Source of the DNA: Verrucomicrobiia bacterium
GTDB taxonomy: Bacteria > Verrucomicrobiota > Verrucomicrobiia > Limisphaerales > JAEYXS01
DNA length: 64,000 nt
Assembly (NCBI GenBank): GCA_036405135.1
Contig: DASWYF010000049.1
Coordinates: 62,001-126,000, forward strand
Reading direction: 5' to 3'
The position numbers and the translations under genes are program-made. Numbering within the stretch: position 1 is the stretch's first letter; the number at the start of each line of letters is the position of its first letter. The notes under the pieces were generated by a model. It did not search any database and was not told the origin of the DNA. It worked only from the letters and a program-made list of their open reading frames with translations. This document shows, one piece after another, positions 61,192 through 64,000 of this stretch.

Positions 61192-62634
61192 TTACAGGCG
61201 GCGGTCGCTGGAGATGTTATAGGTTTTCATGATTTCGGCATTTGCCGCATCGGCGTCCTTCCGCTCGATGCATTCGAAACCGCCTTTAGGCAGGAATTCC
61301 ATGATATGCTGGTCCGTCTTCGCCTCGGCGAAAGCTCGGATCACATCCTCCAGTTTGTTGATCTTGATGCCGTTGATCTTGTCCACCAGCACGGCCCCGC
61401 GCACTTGCAGGTTCGCGTTCACGGGGTGGGCCATCACGGTGCTGAGGACAATAGGTTCTTCGCGGACTGTTTCGGGTTTTTCGCGGCGACGATAGTTCAG
61501 TTCATACAGCATCGCAGCCGTGGAACCGGCACGGGGCAGGCGGCGCAGATAATCCATGCTCAAAGGGGTGAACACCATGCCGCCATATACATAGTAGCGG
61601 GGCAGCACATCATATTGGCTGCCAGTGGGCAGGTCTTCGTTGTCTACAAAGAGTGGCAGTTTGGTGGATACCTCCTTGCCCTCGCGCCAGAGCTTCACGG
61701 GGATGGATTCTCCATTCTGCGGTTCTTGGAAGGCGACGGAGAGCGATACCCGGTTCCCTTTGTAGAGTATCGTCGCATCACTGCCCACGCGATAGCCGCC
61801 GACTTCGAGCAAAACGTCATCCACCTTCAAGGCTTTGCGGGTGCTCTCGATTGGCAGGATGTTGTCCACCCGGGCGCCTACATCATTGTCTGGCAAACCG
61901 GCGAGCTTCCGGAAGGCCGGGTTTTGCATCGGCATGATGCTGATGCCTGCGCGGGGGAAGCCGTCATACTTGCCGTCTTCGATATCTTTCAGGAAGTGAT
62001 TGATGACTGGCGGAGGGATGAAGAAGCCGGTGTTTTCCAAGCCGGGCGTGCCTTGAAAGGCTACGCCCACCACTTTGTCATCCTGGATCACTGGGCCACC
62101 ACTGTTGCCGGGGTTGATGGCGGCATCGGTTTGCACGGTGAGAAATGCGCGATTGCCCATGTGGACATACCCTTGCATCTCGATGCGTGACACCACACCG
62201 CGAGTGAAAGATATCTGTTCGCCACCAGCGGGATAGCCCATCGTCGTGACAGTGGAACGCACTTCCGGCAGGTCACCGATCTGCAATGCCTCCATGCCGC
62301 TGAAGAAATCTTTGTCTTCGACTTCCAAAAGCGCCAAGTCGCATTCGTGGGCGACAAATGCGACTTTTGCACGATAAGGGCGCGGGTCTTGGTAACGTTT
62401 CACCAAAATCTGCTTGCCCCACCCGATGACGTGGGCATTCGTCATGATCTTCTTGCCGTTCACCACAAAGCCGGTGCCCGTCCCACGACCCACTTGGCTG
62501 AAGCGCCATGGAGCGATCCAGTCGGGCGACTGGCTGAAGGTCATGACTTGGACGACGGATTTCTCCGGTTCGGCGGCGTGAGCTGTCAGGGACAGGCTGA
62601 CGCCGAGCAACAGACAGGCGAGGAATCGCTTCAT
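61192..62634 (-). CDS. HtrA/DegP-like serine protease with PDZ domain
   Basis: 480 residues from ATG 62634, which begins a clear signal peptide (FLACLLLGVSLSLTAHAA). The trypsin-like triad is intact: TNAHVIGW (H68), AHECDLALLEVED (D99) and AAINPGNSGGPVI (S178). A PDZ domain follows (about 230-320, RKALKVDDVLLEVGGYRVGSD) and a second PDZ-like segment lies near the end (GAVLVDKINGIKINKLEDVI). It is a periplasmic protein-quality-control protease. The domain order and length match its catalytically dead neighbour downstream, so the pair arose by tandem duplication. Confidence 0.92.
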   Translation of the reverse strand: MKRFLACLLLGVSLSLTAHAAEPEKSVVQVMTFSQSPDWIAPWRFSQVGRGTGTGFVVNGKKIMTNAHVIGWGKQILVKRYQDPRPYRAKVAFVAHECDLALLEVEDKDFFSGMEALQIGDLPEVRSTVTTMGYPAGGEQISFTRGVVSRIEMQGYVHMGNRAFLTVQTDAAINPGNSGGPVIQDDKVVGVAFQGTPGLENTGFFIPPPVINHFLKDIEDGKYDGFPRAGISIMPMQNPAFRKLAGLPDNDVGARVDNILPIESTRKALKVDDVLLEVGGYRVGSDATILYKGNRVSLSVAFQEPQNGESIPVKLWREGKEVSTKLPLFVDNEDLPTGSQYDVLPRYYVYGGMVFTPLSMDYLRRLPRAGSTAAMLYELNYRRREKPETVREEPIVLSTVMAHPVNANLQVRGAVLVDKINGIKINKLEDVIRAFAEAKTDQHIMEFLPKGGFECIERKDADAANAEIMKTYNISSDRRL

Positions 62635-62798
62635 GTTAAATATCAAGGTTTCCGGGCTTGGCTAACCGGGTCAAGCCATTACCGTGCAACTTGGACCGGT
62701 TCGGTTGAAATACATTCAAACAATGATTGCACCGCAAAATCTTCCTTCCAACGTTCTCCCCTGTTGCATTTCGACTTTCGCTCCCTAGAATCCGCCGC

Positions 62799-63791
62799 AT
62801 GAAGAAAAAGGGTCCGATCAGTCAGTTCATTAAGCATAATTACCGGCACTTCAACGCCGCCGCGTTGGTGGATGCCGCCGAAGGTTACGAAGCGCACCTG
62901 AAACAGGGCGGCAAGATGTTCGTCACGCTCGCGGGCGCCATGTCCACGGCTGAGCTGGGCATCACGCTCGCCGAGATGATCCGTCAGGACAAAGTGCACG
63001 CCATCTGCTGCACCGGTGCGAACCTCGAGGAAGACGTGTTCAACCTCGTGGCCCATGATTTCTACGAGCGCGTGCCGAATTACCGCGACCTCACTCCGAA
63101 GGACGAGGTGAAGCTCCTGAAGAAGCACATGAACCGTGTGACGGATACGTGCATCCCGGAGATGGAAGCCATGCGCCGCATCGAGAACGTGGTGCTGGAG
63201 GAATGGGTGGCCGCTGACCAGAAGGGCGAACGCTATTTCCCGCACGAGTTCATGTATAAGATCCTCCGTGGCGGCAAGCTCAAGAAGTCTTACCAGATCG
63301 ATCCGAAAGATTCCTGGCTTCTCGCCGCGTGCGAGAAGAATCTGCCGATGTTCGTCCCCGGCTGGGAAGATGCCACGCTGGGCAACATGTATGCTGGCCA
63401 CGTGATCAGCGGTGATGTGAAGAAAGTACACACCGTCCGCACGGGTATCGAGTACATGATGGAACTCGCGGAGTGGTACACGAAGAATTCCAAGAAAATC
63501 GGCAAGGGCGGGAGCATCGGCTTCTTCCAGGTCGGTGGCGGTATCGCCGGTGACTTCCCGATCTGCGTCGTCCCGATGCTCCATCAAGACCTCCGCCGCA
63601 CGGGTGTGCCGCTCTGGGGTTACTTCTGCCAGATCAGCGATTCCACCACGAGCTACGGCTCCTACTCCGGCGCTGTGCCGAACGAGAAGATCACGTGGGG
63701 CAAGCTCGGTGTGGATACGCCGAAGTATATCATCGAGTCCGATGCCACCATCGTGGCTCCGCTACTATTCTCCTACGTCCTGGGACACTAA
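62799..63791 (+). CDS. deoxyhypusine synthase-like protein
   Basis: 330 residues from ATG 62799; the longer frame adds an unlikely lead. Deoxyhypusine synthase landmarks are visible: ISQFIKHNYRHFNAAALVDAA at the start, GKMFVTLAGAMSTAELGI, VHAICCTGANLEEDVFNL, GFFQVGGGIAGDFPI, and the C-terminal active-site part KITWGKLGVD with the catalytic Lys (K302) and ESDATIVAPLL. In archaea and eukaryotes the enzyme moves a butylamine group from spermidine to eIF5A. Bacteria have no eIF5A, and bacterial members are thought to make homospermidine or modify other targets. The neighbours give no further hint. Confidence 0.92.
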   Translation: MKKKGPISQFIKHNYRHFNAAALVDAAEGYEAHLKQGGKMFVTLAGAMSTAELGITLAEMIRQDKVHAICCTGANLEEDVFNLVAHDFYERVPNYRDLTPKDEVKLLKKHMNRVTDTCIPEMEAMRRIENVVLEEWVAADQKGERYFPHEFMYKILRGGKLKKSYQIDPKDSWLLAACEKNLPMFVPGWEDATLGNMYAGHVISGDVKKVHTVRTGIEYMMELAEWYTKNSKKIGKGGSIGFFQVGGGIAGDFPICVVPMLHQDLRRTGVPLWGYFCQISDSTTSYGSYSGAVPNEKITWGKLGVDTPKYIIESDATIVAPLLFSYVLGH

Positions 63792-63808
63792 GAGAAACTG
63801 ATTTCAAA

Positions 63809-63843
63809 CAACGCCGAAGGCCACAAGGTCTTCGGCGTTTTTG
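63809..63843. terminator. terminator between the deoxyhypusine synthase-like gene and the last gene
   Basis: AACGCCGAAG pairs with CTTCGGCGTT around GCCACAAGGT, followed by TTTTTGTTTT. It serves the plus-strand gene and sits between convergent genes. Confidence 0.92.
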
Positions 63844-63846
63844 TTT

Positions 63847-63999
63847 TCATCGGCTGTTCAATCCGAACACCAGGCAGAACTGGACAAAGAAACAGAGCAC
63901 GAACCAGAAGAGCATGTAAAAACCGCTGTAGAGATTGCTCTGCATTTCTGATTTGGAACGCCAGCAGGCAAAAGCAAATCCACCCGTTCCTAAAATCAG
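63847..63999 (-). CDS. C-terminal end of a membrane protein (start outside window)
   Basis: The last 50 codons of a minus-strand gene reach the window edge. The visible part is hydrophobic (LILGTGGFAFACWRSK and YMLFWFVLCFFVQFCLVFG), ending in LNSR and a stop at 63847-63849. It fits the last membrane helices of a small inner-membrane protein. It is too short to name. Confidence 0.6.
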   Translation of the reverse strand: MILGTGGFAFACWRSKSEMQSNLYSGFYMLFWFVLCFFVQFCLVFGLNSR

Positions 64000-64000
64000 C

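Overview
The window looks like a chromosomal piece of a Verrucomicrobiota bacterium, most likely from the Pedosphaera/Limisphaerales side of the phylum. This is inferred from content, not from a search. The clues are two gene pairs coding a DUF1501 protein and a large DUF1549/DUF1553 (planctomycete cytochrome) protein, many secreted carbohydrate-acting proteins with Tat or Sec signals, a GntR/LacI hybrid regulator, a deoxyhypusine synthase-like gene, and intergenic DNA crowded with palindromes and short degenerate tandem repeats. There is no rRNA, CRISPR array, phage or transposase gene. One tRNA (Phe) and the small SRP RNA are present.

Layout. 1-8.9 kb: end of a sugar-binding ABC protein, a secreted DUF1080/LamG-like protein, an L,D-transpeptidase, a MobA-like protein behind tRNA-Phe, a Tat-exported Gfo/Idh/MocA oxidoreductase, a secreted metallo-beta-lactamase-fold protein, and a LamG protein followed by an FAD oxidoreductase. 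9-15.3 kb: a lower-GC protein of unknown role, a polysaccharide pyruvyl transferase-like protein, a macrodomain protein, and a convergent signalling pair (DUF4388 protein; receiver protein with a degenerate cyclase-like domain). 15.4-20.9 kb: a large secreted protein with an internal duplication, a small SGNH esterase, a beta-helix protein and a small membrane protein. 21.5-28.3 kb: housekeeping block of M16 peptidase, SRP RNA, dnaX, ybaB, recR and a HAD phosphatase. 28.3-30.2 kb: two lipoproteins and a palindrome-rich gap. 30.3-36.6 kb: first DUF1549/1553-DUF1501 pair, an MFS transporter and a membrane protein. 36.7-45.9 kb: carbohydrate locus with a second FAD oxidoreductase, sialate O-acetylesterase, polysaccharide deacetylase-like protein, RraA-like protein, GntR/LacI regulator with a candidate operator, and rhamnulokinase. 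46-53.3 kb: an orphan gene, a secreted beta-propeller-like protein, and the second DUF1501-DUF1549/1553 pair, closed by a strong terminator. 53.3-64 kb: TonB-dependent receptor and His-rich protein, a DapA-like/epimerase/M50 protease operon, a small zinc-ribbon membrane protein, a tandem pair of HtrA-like proteins (one active, one without its triad), the deoxyhypusine synthase-like gene, and the end of a membrane protein gene.

Together the genes suggest a free-living degrader of complex, acetylated and deoxysugar-containing polysaccharides: export of esterases, deacetylase, beta-helix and FAD enzymes, uptake through TonB and ABC systems, and rhamnulose entry through RhaB. The most unusual material is non-coding: several REP-like palindrome families, three 137-170 bp elements with palindromic terminal inverted repeats, a duplicated three-hairpin module, a duplicated leader-like sequence, and several families of short degenerate tandem repeats. 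Most coding genes fall into known families. I did not find a cluster that clearly forms a new defence or biosynthetic system; the best coding leads are the active/inactive HtrA pair, the degenerate receiver-cyclase protein and the paired DUF1501/cytochrome modules.
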